Shown here: positions 9,164-19,362 of the stretch, in pieces
How the letters are laid out: each line of letters starts with the position of its first letter
Position numbering within the stretch: position 1 is the first letter of the stretch
NCBI GenBank assembly: GCA_001896725.1
Contig: MPPA01000052.1
Coordinates: forward strand, 123,342-187,341
Length of the DNA stretch: 64,000 nucleotides
Origin: Methanococcoides sp. EBM-47
GTDB lineage: Archaea > Halobacteriota > Methanosarcinia > Methanosarcinales > Methanosarcinaceae
Reading direction: 5' to 3'
Made by a program: the position numbers and the translations under genes
The notes under the pieces: model-generated
What the model was told of the DNA's origin: nothing
Database searches by the model: none
Seen by the model: only the letters and a program-made list of their open reading frames with translations

Positions 9164-9264
9164 TAATTACACTTCCTTTGATCAAAGATTTCCGCGAAAG
9201 AAACAATTAAATGCCCATTACGGTCCTGATTAAGTTTAAGATTGATTATGTCATTCCATTATCC

Positions 9265-10290
9265 ATGATGTATAAAACTGTTGCCATTGTCCTGATAACG
9301 ATTTTATCAGTATCATTCATGATAAACTGCATTCACAAAGAGACAAATATCCAAGAACCTACACAACAAATATACAATGATGCCAGAAGTATAATGAACA
9401 CTATTGTAACGATCAAAGTAGTTGATGATAACAGTACCCATGCCAGAAAGGCAATAGATAATGCTTTTGAGAAGGTTTACTATATTGACTCCAGCATGAA
9501 CTATTTAGATAACTCTAGTGAATTAGCCAGACTTAACACTAATTCACATATCCTGAATGCAAGCAGCGATCTTACATACGTAATCAATAAATCTATATAC
9601 TATCACCATGTTACCCATGGAGCTTTTGACATTACGGTCTTACCTCTGCTGGACCTGTGGAAGAGCAAATTTGCACCTGGAGGCACACAGCAGCCACCTA
9701 CAGAGGATGAACTGAATGCAACACTAAAGCTTGTGAACGCCAGCAACATAACAATCGAAGGGAACAATATATTCCTCCTGGAAGGTATGCAGATCACCCT
9801 GGGTGGAATAGCAAAGGGATATGCCCTTGATATTGCTATGGATTCGCTTATAAAGGATGGCATAACATCAGGCTTTGTTGATGCGGGAGGGAACGGATAT
9901 TACATTGGACATAAACCTGATGGAACATCCTGGAGAGTAGGGCTGAAGGACCCGAACATGAGCCAGCAGGTAATAACTGTTATTGAGATCACAGATATGG
10001 CTGTAGCAACCAGTGGCAATTATGAGAGGTATTTTAGTGAAGAGGCAAAGGTCTCACACATTGCAGATCCCCGCACAGGCTATCCATCCCAGAACCTTAT
10101 AAGTGCCACGGTCATTGCACCTCTTGGTATAGACTCAGATGCACTGTCAACTTCTGTATTCGTATTAGGGGAACAGGAAGGCCTTGAGATGATCGAAGGA
10201 CTTGATGGTGTAGAATGCATTCTGATAACGAACGACAAAAGGATAGTAAGGTCCAGTGGCTTTGAAAAATACGAGGTCTTTTCGAGCTGA
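9265..10290 (+). CDS. apbE: FAD:protein FMN transferase ApbE
   Basis: A 341-residue ApbE-family flavin transferase that attaches FMN to Thr in S/T-G-A-T motifs; the obvious client is RnfG of the divergent operon. Seen are the hydrophobic N-terminus ending in a Cys (VSFMINC, a poor lipobox), the ITLGGIAKGYALD motif, the DAGGNGYY loop, HIADPRTGYP and the metal-binding IDSDALSTS. The frame is open to an ATG at 9211, but the region 9211-9264 adds no family sequence; I favour the ATG at 9265 (9268 also possible), just before the signal segment. Confidence 0.93.
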   Translation: MMYKTVAIVLITILSVSFMINCIHKETNIQEPTQQIYNDARSIMNTIVTIKVVDDNSTHARKAIDNAFEKVYYIDSSMNYLDNSSELARLNTNSHILNASSDLTYVINKSIYYHHVTHGAFDITVLPLLDLWKSKFAPGGTQQPPTEDELNATLKLVNASNITIEGNNIFLLEGMQITLGGIAKGYALDIAMDSLIKDGITSGFVDAGGNGYYIGHKPDGTSWRVGLKDPNMSQQVITVIEITDMAVATSGNYERYFSEEAKVSHIADPRTGYPSQNLISATVIAPLGIDSDALSTSVFVLGEQEGLEMIEGLDGVECILITNDKRIVRSSGFEKYEVFSS

Positions 10291-10310
10291 AAATGATACT
10301 TGTTCTATGA

Positions 10311-10856
10311 TCAGGGCAGATCAACCTCGTGCAGGGTCTCATATATGGGACCCTTGGGGGTCAGAGTACTTTTCTTAAGCTTAACTGTATGAACATTCAT
10401 CAGACCCACATCAAAATCTCTAAAAGAATCTATTGCGGACACAAGCTCTTTCTTTCGGACATGAGATAGATACGTGGTCCTGGCAAGTGTCACATGTGGA
10501 ATGAATTTACGTAGCTCTTTTTTAAAACCAATCCTCGACAATATATCTTCCAGTTGCTCATGAAGACATGAATAGTCACCACTTGCACCCAACCATACTA
10601 TCCTGGGGTTCTTCATACCTGGAAATGCGCCCATTCCAGAGATCCTTGAATCAAAGGAAGGGCAATCAAGTCTATCAATCGCTGCGATGATCTCTGGTAA
10701 CTTTGCCTCATCAACATCCCCCAGAAACTTCATGGTAATATGTACGATACTGGGATCTACTGGTCTTAATCCGGAGCCAATGAGCTTTGACTGTAACATA
10801 GAGATCGTTGCATGAAATTCTACCGGAATATCCACAGCCACGAATGTCCTGATCAC
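10311..10856 (-). CDS. thpR: RNA 2',3'-cyclic phosphodiesterase (ThpR/LigT family)
   Basis: A 181-residue 2H-phosphoesterase. The two H-x-T catalytic motifs are present (VHITMKFLGD and PHVTLART), in the usual order and spacing, with the family N-terminus RTFVAVDIP. It hydrolyses 2',3'-cyclic phosphates on RNA ends; archaeal members were once called 2'-5' RNA ligases. It is convergent with apbE and divergent from dacZ, so it is probably monocistronic. Confidence 0.93.
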   Translation of the reverse strand: MIRTFVAVDIPVEFHATISMLQSKLIGSGLRPVDPSIVHITMKFLGDVDEAKLPEIIAAIDRLDCPSFDSRISGMGAFPGMKNPRIVWLGASGDYSCLHEQLEDILSRIGFKKELRKFIPHVTLARTTYLSHVRKKELVSAIDSFRDFDVGLMNVHTVKLKKSTLTPKGPIYETLHEVDLP

Positions 10857-10958
10857 AAGATCATATAAGTGTAACAGGAAAGATAAAATACTGGCGCTGC
10901 CGGCTCACATAGGTACCTTTAATAGAGATTAAGTGTTTATCTATTTAAGAGGGGCAAA

Positions 10959-11894
10959 ATGGAACAAAAAGGAATGACCGCTGATCATTATAGCAGTGAA
11001 CAGGAGGATACTGGACAGGCAGAGAACTATATGAAAAAAAATATCTTTGTTGTTGAAACTGCTGTAAGGCTTGCCGAAGAAATTAGCTCTTCAGCTATAA
11101 TCCTCTCCGGTGACCTTTGCTTTGAAGGGATCAAAACGGATATTCCCACATACTATGCTTTCGGTGATCAGAAAGAACTCATAAATCACCTAATATCCTC
11201 CAGCAGAGGAAAAGGAGGACGTACTTTTACGAACAAGATGATCGATCAATCCTATCATAAATTAAAAGAACTGGAAGACATAGCTGCTATAGAACATGTT
11301 CTGGGAACTATTTCTGAAGGGACTGTTGTTGGGATTATAGGCAGTATGGATTCCTGTGCAATAGTGGTCCATGACCTGAAGGAGAACGAAATGGTAAAAA
11401 AGATACGGGAATGTGAAGAACGAGTGTCTCCTGATGTTGTACGTGCTGTTCTTACCATTTGTTCTGATGTGGCTACAAAAGGACGTGAAGGTAAAAAAAT
11501 CGGCACTGCACTGATAGTGGGGGATGTCGATGAGGTTATGCAGAGATCACATCCTCTTATCATTAACCCTTATCTGGGACAAACACCTGAGGACAGTAAT
11601 ATCCTCGAAGAACACAATTGGGAATCGGTGAAGGAGTTTGCGCAACTTGACGGGGTATTTGTTATTTCTGAAGAGGGGCGAATACATGCTGCTGGCAGAT
11701 ATCTTGATGTAGATGCCAAGGATATAAATATAGATAAAGGCCTTGGAGGAAGACATGTATCTGCAGCAGCCATCACGAGAGATACTGTTGCTGTGGCCTT
11801 CACTGTATCAGAATCCGGTGGTTTGGTTAGAATATACATAGACGGAAAAGAATTGGTCTGTATCGATAAACCACAAAGGTGCATCCCTGCATAA
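10959..11894 (+). CDS. dacZ: Diadenylate cyclase DacZ (c-di-AMP synthase)
   Basis: A 311-residue protein with a C-terminal DAC domain (about 170-305) that condenses two ATP to c-di-AMP. The region corresponding to the bacterial DGA motif reads LDGVFVISEEGR, and the GxRHxSA motif is GLGGRHVSAAAIT; the GTALIVGD strand and VSESGGLVRIYIDG tail also match archaeal DacZ. The Ala-to-Val change in DGA is the only deviation seen. The N-terminal half is the conserved archaeal extension. A GAGGGG ribosome-binding site precedes the ATG. No c-di-AMP receptor gene was recognised adjacent to it. Confidence 0.88.
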   Translation: MEQKGMTADHYSSEQEDTGQAENYMKKNIFVVETAVRLAEEISSSAIILSGDLCFEGIKTDIPTYYAFGDQKELINHLISSSRGKGGRTFTNKMIDQSYHKLKELEDIAAIEHVLGTISEGTVVGIIGSMDSCAIVVHDLKENEMVKKIRECEERVSPDVVRAVLTICSDVATKGREGKKIGTALIVGDVDEVMQRSHPLIINPYLGQTPEDSNILEEHNWESVKEFAQLDGVFVISEEGRIHAAGRYLDVDAKDINIDKGLGGRHVSAAAITRDTVAVAFTVSESGGLVRIYIDGKELVCIDKPQRCIPA

Positions 11895-12046
11895 AATTTA
11901 TCCTGCATGGAGAACGCTCACTTATCATATAGACAGGGAAAAAGAAGAAAGAAATATAGGCCACCATTAATTTGGTCTTGATCTTCTGCAACTGGCGGCC
12001 TTTAGCTTCTACAGGCTGATCTACGGGTCCTGAATTACCCTACATC

Positions 12047-12070
12047 ACTTACTTACTTACTTACTTACTT
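12047..12070. repeat. (ACTT)6 tetranucleotide repeat across the katA stop codon
   Basis: Six perfect ACTT units, read on the katA strand as GTAA repeats. They encode the last residues and the stop of catalase. Because four and three are coprime, every reading frame meets TAA within 12 nt, so slippage would change only the last few residues. Confidence 0.9.
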
Positions 12071-13532
12071 CCACTTCAGTAAGGGATATTCCAAGGGCTT
12101 CAGCTACACCTTTGCCATAATCGGGGTCTGCTTTTAGACAGTTCCTTATATGCCTCATTTTAATCATCTTAGGTGCATCACCCATAGCATAAGCAGTATT
12201 TTTAAACAAAACCTTTTGTTGTTCAGGGGTCATAAGCCTGAACAATTTACCTGGCTGAGTATAATAATCAGCGTCATCTTCTCTGAAGTCCCACTGATAT
12301 GCTGCACCATACAGATCAAGTGGAGGTTCCTTGAACTCAGGCTGTTCCACCCATTCTCCGTAGCTGTTCGGCTCATAGCCAAGAGTGCTGTAAGCATTGG
12401 AATTGACCCTCATTTGCCCATCCCTATGATAGCTGTTGACAGGACACCTTGGAGAATTTACAGGTATTTGATGATGATTCACACCTAATCTATAACGCTG
12501 AGCATCTCCATAGGAAAAAAGCCTTCCCTGAAGCATCTTATCAGGTGAAAAACCTATGCCTGGAACAATATTAGCAGGATTAAAGGCTGCCTGTTCAACA
12601 TCTGCAAAATAGTTATCCGGATTTCGGTTCAACTCCAAATAACCAACTTCAATTAGTGGATATTCCTTTTTATACCATACTTTTGTTAAATCAAAAGGAT
12701 TATAGGGCATGTTTAATGCTTGCTCTTGGGTCATTACCTGGATGAACATCTTCCAACGAGGGAGATCACCACGTTCAATGCTTTCATAAAGGTCTCTTTG
12801 ATGGCTCTCTCTGTCTTTGGCAATTATCGCCTCAGCTTCTTCATCTGCGAGGTTTTTAATGCCTTGCTGAGACACAAAATGGAATTTTACCCATACCCTC
12901 TCATTATTGACATTGATCATGCTGTAGGCATGACTCCCAAAACCATGCATATGCCTGTAAGAGTAAGGAATCCCCCTGTCGCTCATCGTGATAGTAACCT
13001 GATGAAGTGCTTCAGGCAGCGAAGTCCAGAAGTCCCAGTTATTCTTTGCACTTCTCATATTTGTACGTGGATCTCGCTTTATCGCATGGTTAAGATCAGG
13101 GAATTTGAGCGGATCGCGAAGGAAAAACACCGGAGTATTGTTACCTACCAAATCCCAGTTACCTTCTTCAGTGTAAAATTTTATTGCAAATCCACGGATA
13201 TCACGTTCAGCATCCGCAGCACCACGTTCTCCCGCAACGGTAGAAAAACGCATGAACACATCAGTTTTTTTACCGATTTCTGAAAATATTTTAGCTTTAG
13301 TATATCCAGTAATATCATTGGTCACAACAAATGTACCAAACGCACCAGAGCCTTTCGCATGCATGCGCCTTTCTGGAATGACCTCTCTGTCAAAATGTGC
13401 AAGTTTCTCTAAGAACCAAACGTCCTGTAACAACTGAGGACCACGAGGGCCCGCTGTCAGCACATTCTGATTATCTGGAACAGGTGCACCTGCGACAGTG
13501 GTCAGTTTTCCATTTAAGTTTTGTTTATCCAT
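12057..13532 (-). CDS. katA: Heme catalase (monofunctional, small-subunit type)
   Basis: A 491-residue catalase that dismutates hydrogen peroxide. The distal site [12 protein letters not shown], the core [17 protein letters not shown], the [14 protein letters not shown] stretch and the proximal heme-Tyr motif [14 protein letters not shown] are all intact, and the length fits clade-3 catalases. It protects an obligate anaerobe during transient oxygen exposure. Catalase is patchily distributed among methanogens and is often attributed to transfer from bacteria; I cannot test that here. The 3' end lies in an (ACTT)6 repeat. Confidence 0.96.
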   Translation of the reverse strand: MDKQNLNGKLTTVAGAPVPDNQNVLTAGPRGPQLLQDVWFLEKLAHFDREVIPERRMHAKGSGAFGTFVVTNDITGYTKAKIFSEIGKKTDVFMRFSTVAGERGAADAERDIRGFAIKFYTEEGNWDLVGNNTPVFFLRDPLKFPDLNHAIKRDPRTNMRSAKNNWDFWTSLPEALHQVTITMSDRGIPYSYRHMHGFGSHAYSMINVNNERVWVKFHFVSQQGIKNLADEEAEAIIAKDRESHQRDLYESIERGDLPRWKMFIQVMTQEQALNMPYNPFDLTKVWYKKEYPLIEVGYLELNRNPDNYFADVEQAAFNPANIVPGIGFSPDKMLQGRLFSYGDAQRYRLGVNHHQIPVNSPRCPVNSYHRDGQMRVNSNAYSTLGYEPNSYGEWVEQPEFKEPPLDLYGAAYQWDFREDDADYYTQPGKLFRLMTPEQQKVLFKNTAYAMGDAPKMIKMRHIRNCLKADPDYGKGVAEALGISLTEVEVSK

Positions 13533-13889
13533 ATATGATTCCTCTACATATGATACATATTTTTACAATACCGAAAAAACATAAAGTATTGTGTATGAGA
13601 TTTATAAAGTTACCCCCAAAGCACTTGCTGAGAAAGCAATTATATCGTAAATGATAAGCAATATTAAATGATAGTATATATTATTTAATACTTATGCCTA
13701 ACTACAGCAATCATCTAATGATTAATTCCTAAAATACCCCATCTGGCTAAAACCAAGGTAAAATGATTGAGATAAAAGCAGGAAAAAGAGAATAACGATC
13801 ATAAAAAAAAGGAAAAGCATATTGTATTTGCCATTCCTTTCTAAATGATGTATAATTCGTTCCATGAGATCTGTTGTTAAACAGGCAAC
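13533..13889. other. Intergenic region between katA and the acetate transporter
   Basis: About 360 AT-rich bases with no convincing gene. The katA-proximal part (13533-13700) should hold its promoter, with several TATA-like runs on the minus strand. The poly-A tract at 13803-13810 reads as poly-T on the minus strand and could terminate the acetate transporter transcript. Confidence 0.5.
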
Positions 13890-14471
13890 TTATTCCTTTG
13901 GTGCAGGACACAGACCAGGGCATTTCAGGTGACCTACCTCGGTCATGATTATTGCAATGGCCGTGTAGAGTGAAGCAAGGCCAAGAAGAAGGGTGATAAT
14001 ACCAGCTACCATTCCACCAACAAGCGCAAGACTGAAGAAGGTGAGGTCAAGGAATATGAAAGTTACTATTATTGGCCATACACCTATCCTAAAGGTCACG
14101 ATGGTCAGCAATGTTGCTATGATACCCCAGATAATAAGGTACCAGAAGCCTGCAGATGCACTCATTGCTGGCATTACACCTCCAAAGAGGCCTATTGTTG
14201 TAGCTATCTGGATAAATGCCCAGGAGAACCAGAAGAGGGCAAATGCACCAAAAGCAGATGCACCAAATGTATCTCCCTTTTTCCAAAGTTCAAAACTGGC
14301 AAACAACTGAGCAAAACCACCTAGGAATATCGCAGTTGATATCACCATTACAGAATCAGTGAATATTTCCATGACCATTAATCCAAGGAACGTTGCTGCA
14401 AAGCCAAGACCAAAGAAACCCAATGGTGCTGGATTTGCTGTTTTGTCCTTAATTATAATTTCTCCTTCCAT
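13890..14471 (-). CDS. Acetate transporter, GPR1/FUN34/YaaH (SatP) family
   Basis: A 193-residue protein with six predicted transmembrane helices and the family signature NPAPLGFFGLG at the start of helix 1. The characterised SatP/AceTr members carry out proton-coupled acetate/succinate uptake; methanogen homologues are inferred to move acetate. The C-terminus HLKCPGLCPAPKE carries two cysteines. It appears monocistronic, with 480 bases of upstream sequence before the next gene. Confidence 0.88.
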   Translation of the reverse strand: MEGEIIIKDKTANPAPLGFFGLGFAATFLGLMVMEIFTDSVMVISTAIFLGGFAQLFASFELWKKGDTFGASAFGAFALFWFSWAFIQIATTIGLFGGVMPAMSASAGFWYLIIWGIIATLLTIVTFRIGVWPIIVTFIFLDLTFFSLALVGGMVAGIITLLLGLASLYTAIAIIMTEVGHLKCPGLCPAPKE

Positions 14472-14951
14472 AGTTAATCACTTCCCAAACATATTAACGA
14501 TATTATGAATTTATAGACCTGTTACTGTATATTTATACGCCCCTGAAAAATAAAGAGTTACAAATAATTATTCCAAAGTCATTTACACTGCATGCTATCC
14601 AAACTTAGCCAAACACCTCCTCCATAAAAACACTTTCTAATAGCAGTATATATGTGTTTTGTTCCTTATTATGTAGAGAAAAAATCAAACGGAAATTTTT
14701 TATGCGCAAACCTATTATTAAGCTGCATACATGATTTAGAATTATATAAGGTGATCATTTTCAAATAAAGCAATTAGATCGAAGTGTTAGCATAAAAAAA
14801 GTGAGAAATTACGTTGCTATTTGAATTTATAATCTACAATAAATATACATATGGTGGCATGTGGAGTTAATACGATATATTTAAATACAATAAAAACTAA
14901 TTGTGTTGGCTTTAAAGAAGCAGATGAACAAATACACTCCAACAGATCATT
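14472..14951. other. AT-rich intergenic region upstream of the acetate transporter
   Basis: About 480 bases without a supportable ORF. It must contain the transporter promoter (minus strand, near 14471) and the 3' end of the Pelota transcript. TATA-like runs occur around 14521-14550 and 14645-14660. No clear dyad or RNA structure was recognised. Confidence 0.5.
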
Positions 14952-15992
14952 TTATATCCTGAACCTTAATAGAGCTGCAATGCCTCCAAGGGCCAGTAGT
15001 TTTTGACCTGGTTCGAACACTGTGCTAAATACCACTATACTACCTTGGGAATTCTCCACTTCCTGCAAAAAAGTATCTATTTCACCTTTTTCCCTTTCTT
15101 CCCTCAGTAGCTCATCGCAGATCATAAGTATATCTATTGCACCATAGTCCAGAGCCATTTTAACTTCTGACAGACCGTATGCTACCTTACCGTTCACAGC
15201 TATCTCTTTTAAGAGATCTTCCATCAATTTAGCCTCGCGTGCGATCCGGGATTGTTCCATGATCCTGTCAACAGCCCCTCTTCGCAATACTTCCTGAAAA
15301 CCTGACATACCAATGGATGCTGTGTCTTCAAGAACTATCTTTGACATCATTTCGTTTTCTTTTTGCAGAGCATATTTCAGAAAATCCTCTTTTGTAAAAC
15401 CTGGCCCTGCAAGCACAATTGACTCGGTACCGGAAACAATGTTGACCAACTGGTCCAGTATCTCCTGGAAAAAAACATTCCTTAGATTGCCCTCAGCTTT
15501 GCCTGACGATTGAGTTATATGAGAATAAACCTCTATACCGTAATGTCTGACCAGACCAATGTCTGCATCTCCTTCTTCCACTGCAACAATAATGACTGAG
15601 GGACGCCTAGAAGCTACCTCAGCCTCATCTATCCGTTCCAGCTGATCTTTCTTCCAGATCTTGATGATGGACAGATCAGTACCTTCCTCAATATTGAAAG
15701 TATGGTGAGACCCGATGTCCATACCATGCTCTATAACACCATGTACCCTTAGCCGATTGGAGAATTTATGGAATTCCAAATTCTCCACCCGTAATCCAAG
15801 CCTCACTATTTTCTTCTCTATTTTTTCCGGGCGTAATTTATCGGTCACATTATCTGCTTTTCTTTTAGTTACAGCAAAAACCAGGTCGCCTTTCTCAATG
15901 ATATATTTGAGATGCCAAAGGTCATCCAGAGTTTCAGCTAAAACAGATATTTCACCATCGTTCCCTCGAAGGTCCCTTTTCATTACCCTCAT
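14952..15992 (-). CDS. pelA: mRNA surveillance / ribosome rescue protein Pelota (aPelota)
   Basis: A 346-residue eRF1 paralogue that enters the A site of stalled ribosomes with aEF1A and promotes splitting with ABCE1. The N-terminal Sm-like domain (MKRDLRGNDGEISVLAET), the middle domain (KIWKKDQLERIDEAE ... VIIVAVEEGDADIGLV) and the C-terminal L7Ae-like domain (about 240-346) are all visible. The GGQ loop of eRF1 is absent, as expected for Pelota. It lies 92 bases from the RqcH gene on the same strand. Confidence 0.94.
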   Translation of the reverse strand: MRVMKRDLRGNDGEISVLAETLDDLWHLKYIIEKGDLVFAVTKRKADNVTDKLRPEKIEKKIVRLGLRVENLEFHKFSNRLRVHGVIEHGMDIGSHHTFNIEEGTDLSIIKIWKKDQLERIDEAEVASRRPSVIIVAVEEGDADIGLVRHYGIEVYSHITQSSGKAEGNLRNVFFQEILDQLVNIVSGTESIVLAGPGFTKEDFLKYALQKENEMMSKIVLEDTASIGMSGFQEVLRRGAVDRIMEQSRIAREAKLMEDLLKEIAVNGKVAYGLSEVKMALDYGAIDILMICDELLREEREKGEIDTFLQEVENSQGSIVVFSTVFEPGQKLLALGGIAALLRFRI

Positions 15993-16084
15993 AATAGCAC
16001 CTGAACAAAATGATCATACAAACAACGTGGTAAAAATAATTATTGTTGAAGCAATTATTATTGAAGCAGTTCTTATGAACACGA

Positions 16085-18076
16085 TCAAGTCTTAAAGTCA
16101 GATTCCCCTGGCGGTAACATCATAGCGATCTTATCAGGAGAAGCTGCACGTTTTACAAATGATGCATCCCCTATTGCATCCACAAACTTTCTGTATATTT
16201 TCTTTGCTATATCGTTCTGATTGAACTTGCCTGGTATCAACTCCATAACGTGCTTAGCTCTTCCGCTTATTGCAGAAATGGGTCCGCCTATTACTCTTGT
16301 CTCTTCACCCATTTCAATACCAACTGCTACCCCTACGGGCACATCCTTTAGATAGTTCCTTTCACCTCGAATGATGAAAGACCCTTTCTTTACGTATTCA
16401 CCCGACTCCGGAGTTTTCGAGACCTGTGTTGGGTTCACCCAATAACAGTCTGCACTGAACTGGCCTGATTTCCAGATACTAGAATACGAGACCACGAAAC
16501 ATGCAGCCTCCTCAATGGTCTGCGGTGATACTTCTTTACCACTCGTCTTGATCACGGTCAGTGGTGCACCTGGCATCTGAGTATGTAATACGATGTCCCG
16601 CTTTTCCATGTACTTTGCAAAGATCTCCTCGTTAGTGTCCGCGTCTCTTCCACCTATTACCAAGAAACCATCTGATGATATGAACCATCTGAACTTATCA
16701 TACCAGTGCTTCTTAATGCGAACTGTGCTTTTTCTGACAGCCGGCCTTTCTTTTTTCTGCATGGCCAATTTGGTCTGCTCGATGGACCTTATGGCTCCTT
16801 CCTGCTTCTTTGACAGTTTTTTGGACCTTTCATAATAAACCTGGGCATTCTGCGGAACGGTCTTAGTGACATCGATGTTCGTTCTCACGCCCCCTATATC
16901 AAGCACCACTGTTCCTGTAGCTGGGTCTATGCTCAATATAGACCTGGCAGCCGGAACAGAGTCCTTTGCAGCCTTTATGGTAGACCTTATCTGATCCCAC
17001 GAATAACCTTTACCCCTGGCATTGGAAAGAACGTTTAGGACATCTTCTACAGCCTGATAATTAGCATAAATGCTTTCTGCAATAGAAGTTTGTTTCTCGG
17101 ATTCTTTTCCATATTTCTCCACGGCCTCTTCCTGCTGTTTTAATCTGCGCTCCAGAATGTCAGTTTTTTCCTTTTTGACCGCAATGATCTGTTCAGTGAC
17201 AGAGGCAGCTTCCCTCTTACCAAAATACTCATCCAGGGCCTTGTTAAAGGACGGAAAACATTCCTTTGTAAGTCCATGATAAACTTCCAGTTCAAATGGT
17301 ACGACATCTATTGGCTGAGAAGCATCTCCCTCGCCTTTCTTGATAATGCACGGACCTAATTTCCCGGTCTGCAATGGGGAAAAGGTTTCCTTCATTGCCC
17401 GAAGAAGCATATTTATTTCCTCGAAGCCTGCTTCTGCAACCGGCATGTTCTTTTTGACCCCTGCCCTGGAACATACTTCTTCTGAAAGAAGGCCTCCCAG
17501 ATTGAACCTGGTAGCTATCGTGCGCACCACATCAGAATCAGATGAGCTGAACACTGCAAGCATTTGTTCCTCATTGACCTCAAGAGGATTTATCTGAGCC
17601 TCAGGATAAGTGTATATCTCACCACTTCTTACCCTTCGGCCTTTGAACGTTGCAGGGTTCATGGGAAGAATGATGCGCCTTTCATTGTCAATAAGTACTA
17701 TATTGCCTCTGGCAAAAAGCTCAGCCACCAGGACGGTTTCCACACCTCCCCTAACAAAGCCTATCTCTATTATCCTGTCAAAATCGTACTGCTTAATAGA
17801 AACTATCCTGCTGCTCATTACATGTTTGCGCAGCAACATAGGAAACGACTGCGGGACCTTAGGGCTCGGAGAAGCATACTGGCTCAGATGGGCACGTTTT
17901 CCTGCCTGGATTATGAAGTCCACTCTGCCTTTACCGAAAACGAAAAGATTGAGACGTATCCCATCTTCCAGTGGCTGATATATTTTCCCGACTTTGGCAT
18001 CAATAAGCGAGAGTTCACCTGAACTTAGTTCTGCCACAAGAGCTGCAACATCTGCACTGGTCATTTCCTCCTTCAT
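16085..18076 (-). CDS. rqcH: Ribosome quality control protein RqcH / NEMF / Tae2 homologue
   Basis: A 663-residue NFACT protein: NFACT-N domain (1 to about 200), HhH segment, long coiled coil (about 300-400), coiled-coil M region with IKKHWYDKFRWFISSDGFLVIGGRDADTNE, and the NFACT-R domain (about 430-540). Homologues bind 60S/50S-nascent chain-tRNA complexes and add C-terminal Ala tails. The frame is open to 18157, but family proteins begin MKEEMTSADVAALV, so I start at 18076; a TTATA about 27 bases upstream would suit a leaderless mRNA. An ATG at 18064 after AAGGAGG is an alternative. Confidence 0.92.
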   Translation of the reverse strand: MKEEMTSADVAALVAELSSGELSLIDAKVGKIYQPLEDGIRLNLFVFGKGRVDFIIQAGKRAHLSQYASPSPKVPQSFPMLLRKHVMSSRIVSIKQYDFDRIIEIGFVRGGVETVLVAELFARGNIVLIDNERRIILPMNPATFKGRRVRSGEIYTYPEAQINPLEVNEEQMLAVFSSSDSDVVRTIATRFNLGGLLSEEVCSRAGVKKNMPVAEAGFEEINMLLRAMKETFSPLQTGKLGPCIIKKGEGDASQPIDVVPFELEVYHGLTKECFPSFNKALDEYFGKREAASVTEQIIAVKKEKTDILERRLKQQEEAVEKYGKESEKQTSIAESIYANYQAVEDVLNVLSNARGKGYSWDQIRSTIKAAKDSVPAARSILSIDPATGTVVLDIGGVRTNIDVTKTVPQNAQVYYERSKKLSKKQEGAIRSIEQTKLAMQKKERPAVRKSTVRIKKHWYDKFRWFISSDGFLVIGGRDADTNEEIFAKYMEKRDIVLHTQMPGAPLTVIKTSGKEVSPQTIEEAACFVVSYSSIWKSGQFSADCYWVNPTQVSKTPESGEYVKKGSFIIRGERNYLKDVPVGVAVGIEMGEETRVIGGPISAISGRAKHVMELIPGKFNQNDIAKKIYRKFVDAIGDASFVKRAASPDKIAMMLPPGESDFKT

Positions 18077-18192
18077 ACGGCGAACTATATGCAGGTGTTG
18101 ACTATAAGGTTTATGACAAGAAAGTAATATTATGATAAGTTCGGACATAGTAATCAATAGTTAAATGATAACAACGCGATGAAAAAAAGAAA

Positions 18193-19362
18193 ATGAACGA
18201 GAAGACAAGGAATTTCCTTGTGAACAGGTTTCAGGCCTATTACTCACAGGCTGAGATACACCTACCCCCGGAACACATATCCCGCGAATGGGGATTTATC
18301 TCCTTCAGTGATAGCTCTGAAACTTTCATGAAGCGACACATTGCCTTCGGTTCTGAAGGAGAGATCACAGATTACCTGAAAGGAATGGGTCCTTCCCATT
18401 CTTATTATTCAGTTGCGTACTATGAATACCCCAGCGCACCAAAGATGAAAGAGAAGAACTGGCAGAAAGCAGATCTGATATTTGATATAGATTCAGACCA
18501 TCTTCCTGGGAAGATGAACTCTTATGCAGAAATGCTGGAAAATGGGAAAAAAGAGACATTTAAGCTTATGGAATTCCTACTTGATGACTTCGGATTTGCT
18601 GAAAAGGACGTACATATCGTCTTTTCAGGAGGCAGAGGATACCATTGTCATATAACCGATCCTTCTGTCCTGCATCTGGAAAGCCCTGAAAGACGTGAGA
18701 TCGTTGATTATGTCAGTGCAAAAGGGATAGACATTGAAAGGATACTTAGCACAAGAGAAGTAAGTGGAGATGCGGGAAGAGAAAGTGCACAGATGATGGT
18801 ATTTCCCTCAGGGACTGAAGGAGGCTGGAGAGGAAGAATAAACAGATATTTTGTTTCTTTCATGAAAGATATAGTTGCTATGGACAAAGCTGAAGAGGTC
18901 CTGATGGGATTCAAAGGCGTTGGAGAGAAAACGGCCCGAAAGATCATAGAAGTCTTTGAAAACGAGGCACAAGTGGAAGTATTGAAGGGAGGTAACATTG
19001 ATGTCCTTTCAGGGCTGAATAAAAAAGTGATCAATACATTAATAGAGGAAGGAATTAAGAAAATGTCAGCGGTTGTGGATGAACCTGTTACAGCTGATGT
19101 CAAACGTTTGATACGCCTTCCTGGATCTTTACATGGTGGTTCCGGTCTTAAGGTAATGTCTTTAGATATCAATGAACTGGAAAAGTTCGAGCCTCTAAGG
19201 GATGCAGTGGTTTTCGGTGATAGGCTGGTAATGTCAAAAGTGATCAAGCCCTTTGCAGTACAGATGAAAGGAAAGGACATTGAGGTGGAACAGGGGGAGC
19301 AAGAGCTTCCAGAATATGTGGCTGTGCACCTTATGTGTAGAGGAGTTGCGGAATATGGATAG
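18193..19362 (+). CDS. priS: DNA primase small (catalytic) subunit PriS
   Basis: A 389-residue AEP-type primase that makes primers with PriL. The catalytic acidic motif ADLIFDIDSDHLPG and the motif VFSGGRGYHCHI are intact, as is the later LPGSLHGGSGLK. A hairpin-like segment GFKGVGEKTARKI lies in the middle, a feature of Methanosarcinales sequences. It is the first gene of a plus-strand operon and overlaps gins by 8 nt; rqcH is divergent. Confidence 0.94.
   Translation: MNEKTRNFLVNRFQAYYSQAEIHLPPEHISREWGFISFSDSSETFMKRHIAFGSEGEITDYLKGMGPSHSYYSVAYYEYPSAPKMKEKNWQKADLIFDIDSDHLPGKMNSYAEMLENGKKETFKLMEFLLDDFGFAEKDVHIVFSGGRGYHCHITDPSVLHLESPERREIVDYVSAKGIDIERILSTREVSGDAGRESAQMMVFPSGTEGGWRGRINRYFVSFMKDIVAMDKAEEVLMGFKGVGEKTARKIIEVFENEAQVEVLKGGNIDVLSGLNKKVINTLIEEGIKKMSAVVDEPVTADVKRLIRLPGSLHGGSGLKVMSLDINELEKFEPLRDAVVFGDRLVMSKVIKPFAVQMKGKDIEVEQGEQELPEYVAVHLMCRGVAEYG

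Noticed and set aside
18077-18157. 27-residue N-terminal extension of RqcH
   Set aside because: Family proteins begin at the downstream Met; the extension has no homology and overlaps a probable TATA element.
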